Shown piece after piece: positions 19,061-28,349 of a stretch of DNA of 64,000 bases. A program made the translations under genes and the position numbers. Origin of the DNA: Candidatus Abyssobacteria bacterium SURF_5 (GTDB taxonomy: Bacteria > Abyssobacteria > SURF-5); NCBI GenBank assembly GCA_003598085.1, contig QZKU01000145.1, positions 1 to 64,000 on the forward strand. The letters are read 5' to 3'. Under the pieces are notes generated by a model. The model saw only the letters and a program-made list of their open reading frames with translations, had not been told where the DNA came from and did no database searches. Position 1 is the stretch's first letter. Every line of letters begins with the position of its first letter.

Positions 19061-19274
19061 TGTTCGCCTCAAACGCCGGGGCGCAAAATGCCTTCGAGGA
19101 ATCGCCCGGTCTGCCGCGATGGCGGCTATCGGCTCGCTCGGCGAAACCCGCCGGCGAGCACCAAGCGCCCCTCCTTTTTTGAAAGTGAGAGGGGCTGTGT
19201 TTCGCAGTTTCGGCAAACCGCCGCCTGCAGTAAAGACAAGCGAGCAGAAGAGTTGCCGCACTGCACTCATTGGC

Positions 19275-19303
19275 TTGACTGCAAATTTTCCACACTGTAT
19301 AAT
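19275..19303 (+). promoter_or_regulatory. Sigma-70 promoter for the ABC exporter operon
   Basis: TTGACT (19275-19280), a 17-bp spacer and TATAAT (19298-19303) form a near-consensus promoter. The start site would be near 19310, about 110 nt before the ATPase gene. Apart from this and the glnE promoter, 19018-19419 holds only an inverted repeat without a T-tract. Confidence 0.75.
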
Positions 19304-19419
19304 GAGATATTCGATTATCGGGGGCCGCTTCTACATAGGCCGCCATTGGAGTATCCGCAGCTGTTATCCTGACAGGACCAGCGGGGAGCATCAATTGTCT
19401 ACAGGGGGAGAAGTTTTCT

Positions 19420-20382
19420 ATGCCGCCTGCCATTGAAATCAACGGTTTGACTAAAACGTACCGCACACTGTTCGGCCTCCGACAAGTGACCGCGGTTGAC
19501 GACCTGAACCTGACGGTTGAGGAAGGAGAAGTCTTCGGTTTTCTCGGTCCGAACGGGGCGGGCAAAACGACGACGATCAAAATCTTGCTCGGAATCATTT
19601 ATCCCACCGCCGGCGAGTGCAAGCTCTTTGGGGAACGGTTCGCCTCCAATTTTGCATTCGCTCCGGAATCCGCCAACAGCAGGTTGAAGGCCAACATTGG
19701 TTATCTTCCCGAAGGTCCGTATTTCCATGAGTTCCTTTCCGGCCGGGAGGTGCTCTCGTTCTACGGCAAGTTGTACGGCCTGCGCGGAAATCATTTGAAG
19801 AGCCGGATCGATGAGACGCTCGATATTGTGGGAATGCAGTACGCAGCCGACCGGCTTGTGCAGCATTACTCGAAGGGAATGCGCCAGCGAATTGGATTGG
19901 CGCAGGCTCTGCTGAGCGATCCAAAGCTGATGATCCTTGACGAGCCGACGGTCGGCCTCGACCCGATAGCTCGCCGCGAGATACGCGACCTGATGATCAA
20001 ATTGAGGAATCTGGGGAAGACGCTGTTCGTGTGTTCGCATGAATTGAGCGAAGTCGAGATGATCTGCAACAAGATTGCAATTATCAACCGCGGAAAGATG
20101 GTCACGCATGGAAAACTCCTCGATCTGATGCTGCAAGACCGCGCCGTGGAAATCGACGTGACCAATCTCCAGGAAGCTGTGTGGAAGAAACTGGAGACAG
20201 AAGGCTGTTTTGTCGGGAAGGCGGAGACCGGGCTGACTATGGTCCGCCTGCCCGAAAACCGCAGCCTTTACCAGATATTGGACATTCTAAAGGCTGACGC
20301 GACCGAGATAGTCGCGATCAGACCAAAAAAAGAATCTTTGGAGGATTTGTTCATTCGATCTGTGAAGGAGGAAGTCGCGTGA
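19420..20382 (+). CDS. ABC exporter ATP-binding protein
   Basis: ATPase of 320 residues of the ABC-2 (CcmA/NodI-like) type. Walker A GPNGAGKTT (about 47-55), the signature YSKGMRQRIGLAQALL, Walker B LMILDEPTVGLDP and the switch His (CSHEL) are all visible. A C-terminal extension of about 90 residues follows. The gene overlaps the next one by 4 bp, and together with the permease and TPR protein it forms an operon behind a strong promoter. Substrate unknown; related clusters export polymers, drugs or surface components. Confidence 0.93.
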   Translation: MPPAIEINGLTKTYRTLFGLRQVTAVDDLNLTVEEGEVFGFLGPNGAGKTTTIKILLGIIYPTAGECKLFGERFASNFAFAPESANSRLKANIGYLPEGPYFHEFLSGREVLSFYGKLYGLRGNHLKSRIDETLDIVGMQYAADRLVQHYSKGMRQRIGLAQALLSDPKLMILDEPTVGLDPIARREIRDLMIKLRNLGKTLFVCSHELSEVEMICNKIAIINRGKMVTHGKLLDLMLQDRAVEIDVTNLQEAVWKKLETEGCFVGKAETGLTMVRLPENRSLYQILDILKADATEIVAIRPKKESLEDLFIRSVKEEVA

Positions 20383-21176
20383 ATTCGCTGGTAATCGGGA
20401 TGAACGCATATCGGGAATCGATACGGCGCAAAACCCTCATCGCTTTCTTGTTGTTCGCCATGCTCGTCATCGGCAGTTCCACGTTTTTGACCGTGCTCTC
20501 GCCGGGCGAGGAAATCAAGATGGTCAAAGATGTCTGCCTGAGCTGCATCTCCTTTTTCGGCATGTTGATCGCGGTATTTTCCGCCGGCGCCCTGCTTCCG
20601 GGGGAGACCGATAACAGGACCATTCACACGATCCTGTCAAAACCGCTGAAGCGCGTGACTTATCTGGCGGGCAAGTACTTGGGAGCCCAGTTCACCATCC
20701 TGTTGAATATCGGATTAATGGCCGTCCTGTTCCTCGTCCTGCTGTATCTGCAATCCCGCAGATACGTTGACGAGACAGCGCCTTCGTTTTCCGTTACCGC
20801 GCTGGTCGCCTCAAAAGCCATGCTGCTGGTCTACTTCGAATTGCTCGTGCTCTCGGCGCTCGCGTTTGCCGTCTCCACCATGTCCACCTCGGCAACTCTT
20901 CCCGTGATCGGCGGCATCTTCATTTATATCGTCGGCCATTCGGTCAATTACCTGAAGAACCTGAGCGAGCACGCCTCCTCCGAGATGATGTCGTTCATCA
21001 TCAGGCAGTTTTACCTGATCCTGCCGAACTTCAGCAACTTCTACTTGAGAAATCAGTTGATCCATAACGACCCGTACGTGCCGCAGGGAATCGCAAAACT
21101 GTTTGTTTACGCCCTGCTCTATGCCGGGTTCGGAATGCTGATTGCCTACATCTTGTTCCGAAAGAAGGATGTGTAA
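20379..21176 (+). CDS. ABC-2 type exporter permease
   Basis: Hydrophobic protein of 265 residues with about six transmembrane segments, paired with the ATPase just upstream (start codon overlaps its stop). The N-terminal helix is followed by an extracytoplasmic loop and an 'ETDNRTIHTILSKPLKR' coupling segment typical of this permease group. It probably dimerises with two ATPase copies at the inner membrane. The TPR protein begins 4 bp after its stop. Confidence 0.88.
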   Translation: MNSLVIGMNAYRESIRRKTLIAFLLFAMLVIGSSTFLTVLSPGEEIKMVKDVCLSCISFFGMLIAVFSAGALLPGETDNRTIHTILSKPLKRVTYLAGKYLGAQFTILLNIGLMAVLFLVLLYLQSRRYVDETAPSFSVTALVASKAMLLVYFELLVLSALAFAVSTMSTSATLPVIGGIFIYIVGHSVNYLKNLSEHASSEMMSFIIRQFYLILPNFSNFYLRNQLIHNDPYVPQGIAKLFVYALLYAGFGMLIAYILFRKKDV

Positions 21177-21180
21177 GCGC

Positions 21181-22260
21181 ATGAGCAAGTTGAAGGAAAA
21201 AGCCATCTTCGGAGTTGTCGCCTTAGCTTTCCTGATTCCGATCTCGCTTGTCCAATCGGACATCGAGAGCGACACAGGAAGAATCACTTTCCTGCGATGG
21301 GTGGATAATCAAGAGGCTTACAGCCAGCAGGTGATCCAGCGCATCATCGTCGAACAGGACGAGCGCGACCCTGCGGAAACAGCCCTCTTTAATCAGGTAA
21401 CGGAGCTCGGCCGCTCGTTAAATCCCGATTTTTCGGAGCTTCCGGTGCCCGCTAAGTGGAAACTGATTAATCGGCCGGAATTCAACCCCTTATACATGCA
21501 ATTCGTTGAATTGATCAGGCAGTCCAAGGCCTCCCTGATCGAGGGTGGAATCGAGTGGAGCAATCCCGATGTCAGCGCAAATGTCGGCGCCCTCGTGCTG
21601 GGGTTCAGAAAACTGGTTGCCGATATGTTGTGGCTCAAGGTCGACGAGTACTGGCATCGCGGACAGGTGCAAAGAATGCTCCCAATGATGGAGACAGTGA
21701 CCACGCTCGACCCCCATTTCATCGAGGCGTACGCACTTGGGGCGTGGCACCTGGCCTATAACGTGACGGTCATGTTCCACTCCGCTGAAGAAAGAATGAA
21801 ATATATCGAGCAGGGGGTCAGTCTCCTCAAGAAGGGCATCAAGAACAATCCCCGGAGCTCCAAGCTGTATGCGGAAATGGGATTCACCATTTACTTCCGC
21901 AAGCTCTCCGATTGGGAAAAGGCCGCGTATTATCTGGGCGAAGCGACAAAGTACGAGCACGAACCCTGGGTGGAGCGGGCATACGCCCTCTCGCTCGAGC
22001 GCTTGCGAGAAGAAGAAAAGGCGTTTGCGCTCCTGGAAGATTACGACCGCAGGCATCCGGACTTCAAGATGCAGAAGCTCACTATGAAGCGTCTGGAAAA
22101 GAAGCTCGAGGCCCGCAAGTTGGAGCGCGAAGGCGATCTTGAGGCTGCTTTCGAATTATGGCGGTTCCTGAAGGATGACGATCCCTCTGATTTCATCGCC
22201 CCGCAGGAATACCTGCGACTAAAAATGGAATTAGAGAAGGCTAACGGCCTCACGTCGTGA
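21181..22260 (+). CDS. Membrane-anchored TPR protein of the ABC exporter operon
   Basis: Protein of about 359 residues. A short N-terminal hydrophobic segment (about 8-23) probably anchors it in the membrane. The rest is mostly helical, with repeats such as 'EAYALGAWHLAYNVTVMF', 'SKLYAEMGFTIYF' and 'EPWVERAYALSLERL' that fit tetratricopeptide repeats. ATG 21181 is preceded by AAGGA 10 nt upstream; the longer frame from 21142 would overlap the permease. It is the last gene of the operon, before a strong terminator. It may act as a scaffold for the exporter; no enzymatic motif is seen. Confidence 0.7.
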   Translation: MSKLKEKAIFGVVALAFLIPISLVQSDIESDTGRITFLRWVDNQEAYSQQVIQRIIVEQDERDPAETALFNQVTELGRSLNPDFSELPVPAKWKLINRPEFNPLYMQFVELIRQSKASLIEGGIEWSNPDVSANVGALVLGFRKLVADMLWLKVDEYWHRGQVQRMLPMMETVTTLDPHFIEAYALGAWHLAYNVTVMFHSAEERMKYIEQGVSLLKKGIKNNPRSSKLYAEMGFTIYFRKLSDWEKAAYYLGEATKYEHEPWVERAYALSLERLREEEKAFALLEDYDRRHPDFKMQKLTMKRLEKKLEARKLEREGDLEAAFELWRFLKDDDPSDFIAPQEYLRLKMELEKANGLTS

Positions 22261-22282
22261 ATCGCACCGAACAATTTTGAAG

Positions 22283-22331
22283 AACCCCCGGCCTCCTCAG
22301 CGCCGGTTGGAAGCCGGCAACGGGGGTTTTT
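22283..22331 (+). terminator. Intrinsic terminator after the ABC/TPR operon
   Basis: An outer stem AACCCCCG/CGGGGGTT (22283-22290 with 22321-22328) encloses a second GCCGG-containing hairpin, and a run of T follows to 22331. It separates this operon from the yggS-pheST cluster. Confidence 0.85.
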
Positions 22332-22381
22332 CCTCTTTCCACAGCCGGATCGGCTTCTGTTTTTACCGATATTAAGAGGAT

Positions 22382-23074
22382 ATGCGGTTCGTCATGAGCA
22401 TTCAGTCGAACCTGGAGAACCTCCGCCGGCGGATTTCCGACGCCGCTCAACGAGCAGGCCGCAACCCAGCCGATATCAAATTGTGCGTCGTAACAAAGAC
22501 TATTCCCGTTGCGAGAATACAAGAGGCAATCGCCTGCGGTGTCAGCATCATCGGAGAAAACCGCGTGCATGAGGCTACGCAAAAACAACCGGCGCTCGGG
22601 CGTTCGGTCGAGTGGCACATGATAGGCCACCTGCAGTCAAGAAAGGCCAGACAGGCGGTAGAATTGTTTGACATGGTGCAGTCGGTCGATTCCGTCTCAA
22701 CGGCGGCCGCGCTGGAGAAACGCTGTGCGGAAATCGATCGCCCAATGCGGGTTCTCATCGAGGTCAACACCTCTCATGAGGAACAAAAGTACGGAGCGCC
22801 GCCCGCCGATGCGGAACGCCTGGTGCGCCAATTAGGGAAAATGGGACATCTGCGAATCGAGGGGCTGATGACCATGGCGCCCCTCGTTTCAGATCCCGAA
22901 CTGGCGCGGCCCTGCTTCCGGGAACTGCGGCAAACCGCGCAACGGCTGCGGGAACAGGATTTTCCGGGCGCCTCGTTTGATGTCCTGTCAATGGGCATGA
23001 GCAATGACTTTGAAGTGGCTGTCGAAGAGGGGGCCACTCTGCTGAGAATAGGAAGCGCCGTATTCGCGAAATGA
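22382..23074 (+). CDS. yggS: YggS-family pyridoxal-phosphate homeostasis protein
   Basis: Single-domain PLP-binding TIM-barrel protein of 230 residues that helps control free PLP and amino-acid balance. The family markers are CVVTKTIP (the Lys that binds PLP), GENRVHEA, WHMIGHLQSRK, the EVN block, GLMTMAPL and LSMGMSNDFEVAVEEGATLLRIG near the C-terminus. GAGGA sits only a few bases before ATG 22382, so ATG 22394 four codons on is also possible. It lies 15 bp upstream of pheS and may be co-transcribed with it. Confidence 0.93.
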   Translation: MRFVMSIQSNLENLRRRISDAAQRAGRNPADIKLCVVTKTIPVARIQEAIACGVSIIGENRVHEATQKQPALGRSVEWHMIGHLQSRKARQAVELFDMVQSVDSVSTAAALEKRCAEIDRPMRVLIEVNTSHEEQKYGAPPADAERLVRQLGKMGHLRIEGLMTMAPLVSDPELARPCFRELRQTAQRLREQDFPGASFDVLSMGMSNDFEVAVEEGATLLRIGSAVFAK

Positions 23075-23089
23075 ACGAGAAAGAAAACC

Positions 23090-24106
23090 ATGGAACAGCA
23101 ACTTGAGAAACTTCGAGCGGATGCGCTCGAAAAAGTGGGACAGGCTTCTGATTTATCACAATTGTCGCAGGTCCAAACCGAGTTCCTGGGACGCAAGGGA
23201 GAGCTGACAAAACTGCTCCGCCTGATGGGCTCATTGCCACCCGACCAACGCCCTGCTTTCGGCCAGAGCGCCAACCGAGTCAAACAGGAAATCCAGGACG
23301 CGATCGATCACAAGAAGAGCCTCTTCGAGCGGGAAGAGCGCGAGAAAAAACTGAAAAAAGAAAGCATCGACGTCACTCTTCCGGGTCTCAGGCCACCCAT
23401 CGGCCATCTGCATCCGATCACGATCGTCTTTGAGGAAATCCGGAGAATTTTCGAGGGACTTGGCTTCCAGGTGGCTACTGGGCCGGAAGTGGAAACAGAT
23501 TATCATAATTTTGAGGCCCTCAATTTCCCGAAGGATCACCCGTCTCGCGATATGCAGGCCACCTTCTTCATCAATGATGACGTGCTGCTGCGCACGCACA
23601 CTTCTCCCGTTCAGATTCGCGCAATGACCGCACAGAGACCGCCGCTGAGAATTATTGCCCCCGGGAAAGTCTTCCGCCGCGACGACGATATCACGCACAG
23701 CCCCATGTTTCACCAGGTTGAGGGGCTTGTGGTGGACGAACAGATAACCCTCGGGGACCTGAAGGGCGTGCTTGAAGCCTTCATTCACCGCCTCTACGGC
23801 CCGCAGACCGCTCTGCGGTTCCGCCCCAGCTTCTTCCCGTTCACCGAACCGAGCGCGGAAGTCGATGTCCAGTGTGTCATCTGCGGCGGGAGCGGTTGCC
23901 GCACGTGCAAACAGTCAGGATGGCTCGAGGTATTAGGCTCTGGTATGGTGCATCCGAACGTTTTTCGCGCAGTCGGCTATGATCCCGAAGAGTATACCGG
24001 GTTTGCCTTCGGCCTGGGAGTCGACCGGCTCGCAATGCTGAAATACGGCATCGACGATATCCGCACATTATATGAGAACGACATCAGATTCCTCGAGCAA
24101 TTTTAG
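23090..24106 (+). CDS. pheS: Phenylalanyl-tRNA synthetase alpha subunit
   Basis: Class II aminoacyl-tRNA synthetase subunit of 338 residues. An N-terminal coiled coil (about 1-90) that contacts tRNA is followed by the catalytic core with HP(I)TIVFEEI, the motif 2 FRRDDDITHSPMFHQVEG and motif 3 GFAFGLGVDRLAML. A small zinc-ribbon-like insert, CVICGGSGCRTC, is present, as in many bacterial PheS. It forms the alpha2-beta2 enzyme with PheT, encoded 21 bp downstream. I see no leader-peptide attenuator before the cluster. Confidence 0.97.
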   Translation: MEQQLEKLRADALEKVGQASDLSQLSQVQTEFLGRKGELTKLLRLMGSLPPDQRPAFGQSANRVKQEIQDAIDHKKSLFEREEREKKLKKESIDVTLPGLRPPIGHLHPITIVFEEIRRIFEGLGFQVATGPEVETDYHNFEALNFPKDHPSRDMQATFFINDDVLLRTHTSPVQIRAMTAQRPPLRIIAPGKVFRRDDDITHSPMFHQVEGLVVDEQITLGDLKGVLEAFIHRLYGPQTALRFRPSFFPFTEPSAEVDVQCVICGGSGCRTCKQSGWLEVLGSGMVHPNVFRAVGYDPEEYTGFAFGLGVDRLAMLKYGIDDIRTLYENDIRFLEQF

Positions 24107-24127
24107 GTGGATTGGAGAATGTAACGC

Positions 24128-26527
24128 ATGCGCGTTTCACTGAATTGGCTCAAAGAATTCGTTGCCGTACGCCTCTCACCCGCCGATCTCGCTCACAAAT
24201 TGACTATGACCGGCACCGAGGTGGATAGCGTACAGATCATAAAGTCCGCCTTTGAAAAGGTAACCGTTGGGCGCATACTGAAGATTCGGCGGCATCCCAA
24301 CGCCGACAAGCTGGTCCTGTGCGAAGTCGACGTCGGCAATTCGTCACCGCTGAAGATCGTTTGCGGCGCACCCAATATCAAAGAGGGCGACATCGTGCCC
24401 GTCGCTGTATCCGGCGCGAAGCTGGCGGGCGGCTTCTCGGTGCATAAAACCAAAATCAGGGGCGAATCTTCGGAAGGAATGCTCTGCTCGGAGCGCGAGC
24501 TCGGCATCAGCGAGGACCACAGCGGCATCATGATTCTGCCGCCCGACCTGCCGACCGGCGTCCCTCTTGACGAAGCGCTCCAGCTTTCCGACGCGTTGCT
24601 CGAGCTCGGCGTGACGCCGAACCGGCCCGACTGCCTCAGCATATTCGGAACGGCTCGCGAGGTCGCCGCGATAACCGGCGAAAAGACAAGGCTGCCCGAC
24701 ATCCGGATGCGCGAAGCGGGCGCACAGATAGAATCCCTCACGTCGGTCACAATCGAAGACGAAAAAGGCTGCCCCCGCTATGCCGCGCGCGTCGTGTCCG
24801 GCGTCACGATCGGAGCATCCCCCGCATGGATGCAACAGCGGCTCCTGAAGGCGGGCCTGCGGCCGATTAATAATGTCGTCGACATAACGAATTATGTGCT
24901 GCTTGAACTCGGTCACCCGCTGCACGCGTTCGATTACCACAAGCTTTTCGAGAACAGAATCGTCGTCAGGCGCGCACTCCCGAAGGAGTCGATCGTGACC
25001 CTGGACGGAGCCAATCGCGGCCTGACCGAACAGATGCTGGTCATCGCCGACGCCGAAAAACCGGTTGCGATCGCCGGCGTCATGGGCGGAGCGAATTCAG
25101 AAGTGACCGAGCAGACGAAGACTGTCCTTATCGAATCCGCATATTTCGACCCCGTTACGATCAGGCGCACATCGAAAGCGCTCGGGTTGTCCACGGAAGC
25201 TTCGTTCCGATTTGAGCGTGGCGCCGACCCGCAAATGCTGACGGTCGCGCTCGACCGCGCCGCCGCACTCATGGCCGAAGTTGCGGGAGGCACTGTCGCC
25301 GCCGGAAGCGTCGACCAGTACCCGCACCCGTTCAGCCCGAAGGAAATCTCGGTGCGCCATGAGCGGATCAGACGGATTCTCGGCATCCGGGTTCCACCTG
25401 ACAAAGCGATATCCATTCTCGATGCGCTCGGATTCGAAATTGTTTCCACCACCGGCGAGTCGGTCCGCGTGCGCGTGCCGAGTTACCGGCCCGACGTGGG
25501 CGAGGAAATCGATCTAATCGAAGAGGTTGCGCGCGTCTACGGATATGAAAACATTATTGCGACGTATCCCGAGGACAGGGCGCTCATGACGCGAGGACTG
25601 CCGGCAAAGTCGGCCGAAGAGGAAGTGAAAGCCCTGTTGAAGGGATGCGGTTTCACCGAGATCATCACGTTCAGCTTCGGGGACCCGGAAGAGATGAAGG
25701 ATTTTTCGGGCGACGGCTATCCGGCTGCGCCGATCCGAATGAGGAATCCGCTGGCCGAGGACGAAAGCGTTTTGCGGACAACCCTTATGCCCGGACTGCT
25801 CGGAACAATCCGCAGCAATATCAATATCGGGAGGAAAAACCTGAAACTCTTCGAGGTCGGCAAGATTTTCTGGCCGGCTCCCGGAGAAACGCTGCCGGAT
25901 GAACACGTGTCCGCCTGCGGCGCGGCGACCGGGCTGAGGAACTCTCTCCACTGGAAAGAGCAGCCTGCCGAGGTCGATTTCTTCGACTTGAAAGGCGTAG
26001 TTGAGACGTTGCTCGATTCTCTCGGTTTCGACGCGAGAGCTGTCAAATCTGCAAGACCCGGATTTCATCCGGGCAAATGCGCCGATATCGAAGTGGCGGG
26101 AAAAACGGTCGGCCGGGTGGGAGAGATTCACCCCGATATCATTCAGAAATATGAATTAAAACAAAAGACCTTCCTTTTCGAATTGGACCTTTCAACGCTT
26201 CTCTCGTGCCCGAAAACGGAAAAGGAATACCTGAGCGTTTCCCGCTTCCCGTACTCCGATCGCGATATGGCTGTCGTGGTCGATGAGAACATCGAAGCAG
26301 CCAAGCTGGTTTCCGCCATCACAGAGGCCGGAGAAGAGATCTTGAGGCGGGTGCTCCTGTTCGACGTCTATCGAGGTGCGCAAGTGGAAAGCGGAAAGAA
26401 AAGCCTCGCTTTCAGCCTCAGGTTCCAAAGCGTTCAGCGAACACTGACCGATGAGGAAATCACCGCCGCGTTCAATAAAATCGTCCAGTCCGTCCAAACG
26501 CGCTTCGGCGCCCAATTGAGAAAGTAA
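24128..26527 (+). CDS. pheT: Phenylalanyl-tRNA synthetase beta subunit
   Basis: Protein of 799 residues, usual for PheT. Domains in order are the EMAP/OB-fold tRNA-binding domain (about 40-150), the B3/B4 editing domain (about 215-385, with the IADAEKPVAIAGVMGG block), B5, the catalytic-like domain (about 480-680) and the C-terminal FDX-ACB anticodon-binding domain (about 700-799, starting near VSRFPYSDRDMAVVVDE). It forms the heterotetramer with PheS and removes misacylated Tyr-tRNA(Phe). Two cell-division-type coiled-coil genes follow immediately. Confidence 0.97.
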   Translation: MRVSLNWLKEFVAVRLSPADLAHKLTMTGTEVDSVQIIKSAFEKVTVGRILKIRRHPNADKLVLCEVDVGNSSPLKIVCGAPNIKEGDIVPVAVSGAKLAGGFSVHKTKIRGESSEGMLCSERELGISEDHSGIMILPPDLPTGVPLDEALQLSDALLELGVTPNRPDCLSIFGTAREVAAITGEKTRLPDIRMREAGAQIESLTSVTIEDEKGCPRYAARVVSGVTIGASPAWMQQRLLKAGLRPINNVVDITNYVLLELGHPLHAFDYHKLFENRIVVRRALPKESIVTLDGANRGLTEQMLVIADAEKPVAIAGVMGGANSEVTEQTKTVLIESAYFDPVTIRRTSKALGLSTEASFRFERGADPQMLTVALDRAAALMAEVAGGTVAAGSVDQYPHPFSPKEISVRHERIRRILGIRVPPDKAISILDALGFEIVSTTGESVRVRVPSYRPDVGEEIDLIEEVARVYGYENIIATYPEDRALMTRGLPAKSAEEEVKALLKGCGFTEIITFSFGDPEEMKDFSGDGYPAAPIRMRNPLAEDESVLRTTLMPGLLGTIRSNINIGRKNLKLFEVGKIFWPAPGETLPDEHVSACGAATGLRNSLHWKEQPAEVDFFDLKGVVETLLDSLGFDARAVKSARPGFHPGKCADIEVAGKTVGRVGEIHPDIIQKYELKQKTFLFELDLSTLLSCPKTEKEYLSVSRFPYSDRDMAVVVDENIEAAKLVSAITEAGEEILRRVLLFDVYRGAQVESGKKSLAFSLRFQSVQRTLTDEEITAAFNKIVQSVQTRFGAQLRK

Positions 26528-26531
26528 TGAA

Positions 26532-26816
26532 ATGGACGAGAAGCTGGCCAGACTCGAAGAACAGATGAAGCGCTTGGTCAGCAGCTTCCGCGACGCCTGC
26601 GAGAAAAACGAGCACCTCCGGCGCCAGAACGAACGCCTGCTGAATGAGCTCCTGGAGAAAACGCGGCAGATGGAAGTGCTCGAAGAGCGCGGCGAACTGC
26701 TGCTTGAAGCGCAGGCGGAAAAGAAAAAGCTCGAAGCGCAGCGCGAACAGATCCGAAAAGAAATCAACGCCCTGCTCGAGCGAGTGCGTGCGCTGAAGGG
26801 CGAACAACACAGATAG
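26532..26816 (+). CDS. Small coiled-coil protein, ZapB-like
   Basis: Protein of 94 residues that is almost entirely charged heptad sequence, predicted as one long coiled coil. It begins 4 bp after pheT and is followed by zapA. The same pheT-coiled coil-zapA order occurs in other bacteria, where the small gene is a ZapB/DUF904-like protein that layers on the Z-ring through ZapA. Sequence alone would not identify it; the call rests on size, coiled coil and neighbourhood. Confidence 0.65.
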   Translation: MDEKLARLEEQMKRLVSSFRDACEKNEHLRRQNERLLNELLEKTRQMEVLEERGELLLEAQAEKKKLEAQREQIRKEINALLERVRALKGEQHR

Positions 26817-26926
26817 ACAAGATGGGGACGGAAAATCTTCCCCCAGTTGTGCAGACGTCTTGAAAAAACTGTACGGTCTCTGTTGTCTTTAAGTTCTCCT
26901 TTGGTTTTCGAAAGGCGAAGACGATC

Positions 26927-27238
26927 ATGAACCGACCCGCCGCCGTGACGGTCACCGTTCTCGGGACCGAGCTCAGTTTCAGAACCGAAGACCCCGAGTA
27001 CATCAAACAGTTAGCCGCTTTTGTTGAAAACGAAATCCGCACAGTCGTGGATTCCGGAAAAATATCATCACAGACCAAGGCGGTTATCCTCGCGGCCTTT
27101 ACCATGGCCGATGAATTGTTTCGGCTGCGCAAGGAAAAGGAACAGGTCTCCAAGCGAATCGAATCGATGCTTGAGATGGCATCAAATATGCACTGGGAGA
27201 CTCCGGCGGCGCCGCCACATCCGGCCACGGAAATCTGA
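26927..27238 (+). CDS. zapA: Cell division protein ZapA
   Basis: Protein of 103 residues with the ZapA layout: an N-terminal beta-strand head (VTVTVLGTELSFRTEDPEYIKQLAAFVE) and a C-terminal helix that forms an antiparallel coiled coil. ZapA bundles FtsZ filaments at mid-cell. It lies 110 bp after the ZapB-like gene; that gap shows no terminator. The usual E. coli neighbour, 6S RNA, is not recognisable downstream. Confidence 0.85.
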   Translation: MNRPAAVTVTVLGTELSFRTEDPEYIKQLAAFVENEIRTVVDSGKISSQTKAVILAAFTMADELFRLRKEKEQVSKRIESMLEMASNMHWETPAAPPHPATEI

Positions 27239-27364
27239 GGAACACGGGAGCGATTCCACTCCGGAATCTCTTGCCGTCGCCAATTCGTTCGTACGGAATT
27301 TCGCTTTTCTTGCACCGAAATGTTCAAACAAGACTTATTCGCTTCAACCAGTGCAGGGAGAAAC

Positions 27365-28255
27365 ATGATCGAGATCGCCGACCGCATCTACTTCATCGAG
27401 TCCGAAAACAGAGGGCGCTATCCGAACTCGCACTCGCTGTTTGTCGATGACGATTTGGGTATGGTTATCGACCCGGCCTGCCGCGAAGAATTGATGCTTG
27501 AACTGGCTGCGAGTCATAAGACGAGTATCATCCTCAACACTCACTACCACGAAGACCACAGGATCTACAATTACTGCTTCACCCGCGCACAGCTTTACAC
27601 ACATGAGCTCGATGCCCGCGGCTACGGCTCAATCGAGGACTTCATGCAGGATTTCTCGGTTGTCAACAGCGATACGCTCAAGAACTTCTGGCGCGATTTT
27701 CTGCTCGACAACTGCAAATACCGCCCCTATACAGTCGCTCAGACTTTTTCCGACGGCTTCCAGATCGACCTCGGACATACCGTTGTCAAAACGATTCATA
27801 CCCCCGGCCACTCCGCAGGCCACAGTTGCTTTTATTTCCCCAAGGAACAGGTGCTGTACCTGGGCGATATCGACCTCACCTCCTTCGGGCCATGGTACGC
27901 CAGCCGGAATTCCGATATCGACGCCTGGCTGACCTCGATCGAGCGCGTCCGCCGGTTGAAACCTAAAATCGTGGTTACCTCGCATGGCGACGGCCTGGTG
28001 ACTGAGAACCTCGACGCCCGAATCCAGACGTATGCTAATACAATTCATCAGCGCGATAACCGCATCCTCGAGTTCCTGCAGCGCCCCCGCACAAAAGAGG
28101 AGATTCTGGACCTCGAAATCGTCTACCGGCGCAATCATAAATCACCCGACTCTTTCTTCTACTGGGATGACCGTATGATGATAGAAATGCACATTTTTCG
28201 GCTGGAACGGCAGGGTCGATTGAAAAGACTTGACAGAAATTATGTTATAGGATAA
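27365..28255 (+). CDS. MBL-fold metallo-hydrolase with C-terminal winged-helix-like tail
   Basis: Protein of about 296 residues with a metallo-beta-lactamase fold. Metal ligands are HYHEDH (HxHxDH), the His of HTPGHSAGH and the Asp of LGDIDLT, with a further His in TSHGDG. The last 70 residues (RPRTKEEILDLEIVYRRN...RLERQGRLKRL) look like the LACTB2-type winged helix. ATG 27365 is chosen because GGGAG lies 5 nt upstream; the frame from 27320 has none. The substrate is unknown: relatives hydrolyse thioesters such as hydroxyacylglutathione, or RNA. A promoter for the next gene overlaps its stop codon. Confidence 0.85.
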   Translation: MIEIADRIYFIESENRGRYPNSHSLFVDDDLGMVIDPACREELMLELAASHKTSIILNTHYHEDHRIYNYCFTRAQLYTHELDARGYGSIEDFMQDFSVVNSDTLKNFWRDFLLDNCKYRPYTVAQTFSDGFQIDLGHTVVKTIHTPGHSAGHSCFYFPKEQVLYLGDIDLTSFGPWYASRNSDIDAWLTSIERVRRLKPKIVVTSHGDGLVTENLDARIQTYANTIHQRDNRILEFLQRPRTKEEILDLEIVYRRNHKSPDSFFYWDDRMMIEMHIFRLERQGRLKRLDRNYVIG

Positions 28256-28258
28256 AAT
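28230..28258 (+). promoter_or_regulatory. Sigma-70 promoter upstream of the ketosynthase-like gene (distal)
   Basis: A perfect TTGACA (28230-28235), 17 bp and TAAAAT (28253-28258). The -10 element starts with the TAA stop codon of the MBL-fold gene. It would give a leader of nearly 300 nt. Confidence 0.7.
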
Positions 28259-28320
28259 GTTCACTGATAACCTATATCCTGAGGCGGGGCTTCTTTCCTC
28301 GGTTACTCTCGGCAATTTTC

Positions 28321-28349
28321 TTGACATCGAATCAAAAAGGAAGTAAAAT
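28321..28349 (+). promoter_or_regulatory. Sigma-70 promoter upstream of the ketosynthase-like gene (proximal)
   Basis: A second TTGACA (28321-28326), 17 bp, TAAAAT (28344-28349), with the same boxes and spacing as the distal one 91 bp upstream. Its transcript would start near 28356 and carry a 200-nt leader. Confidence 0.7.

Noticed and set aside
19167-19195. Inverted repeat GCCCCTC/GAGGGGC upstream of the ABC operon, considered as a terminator
   Set aside because: No T-tract follows on either strand and the loop is long.
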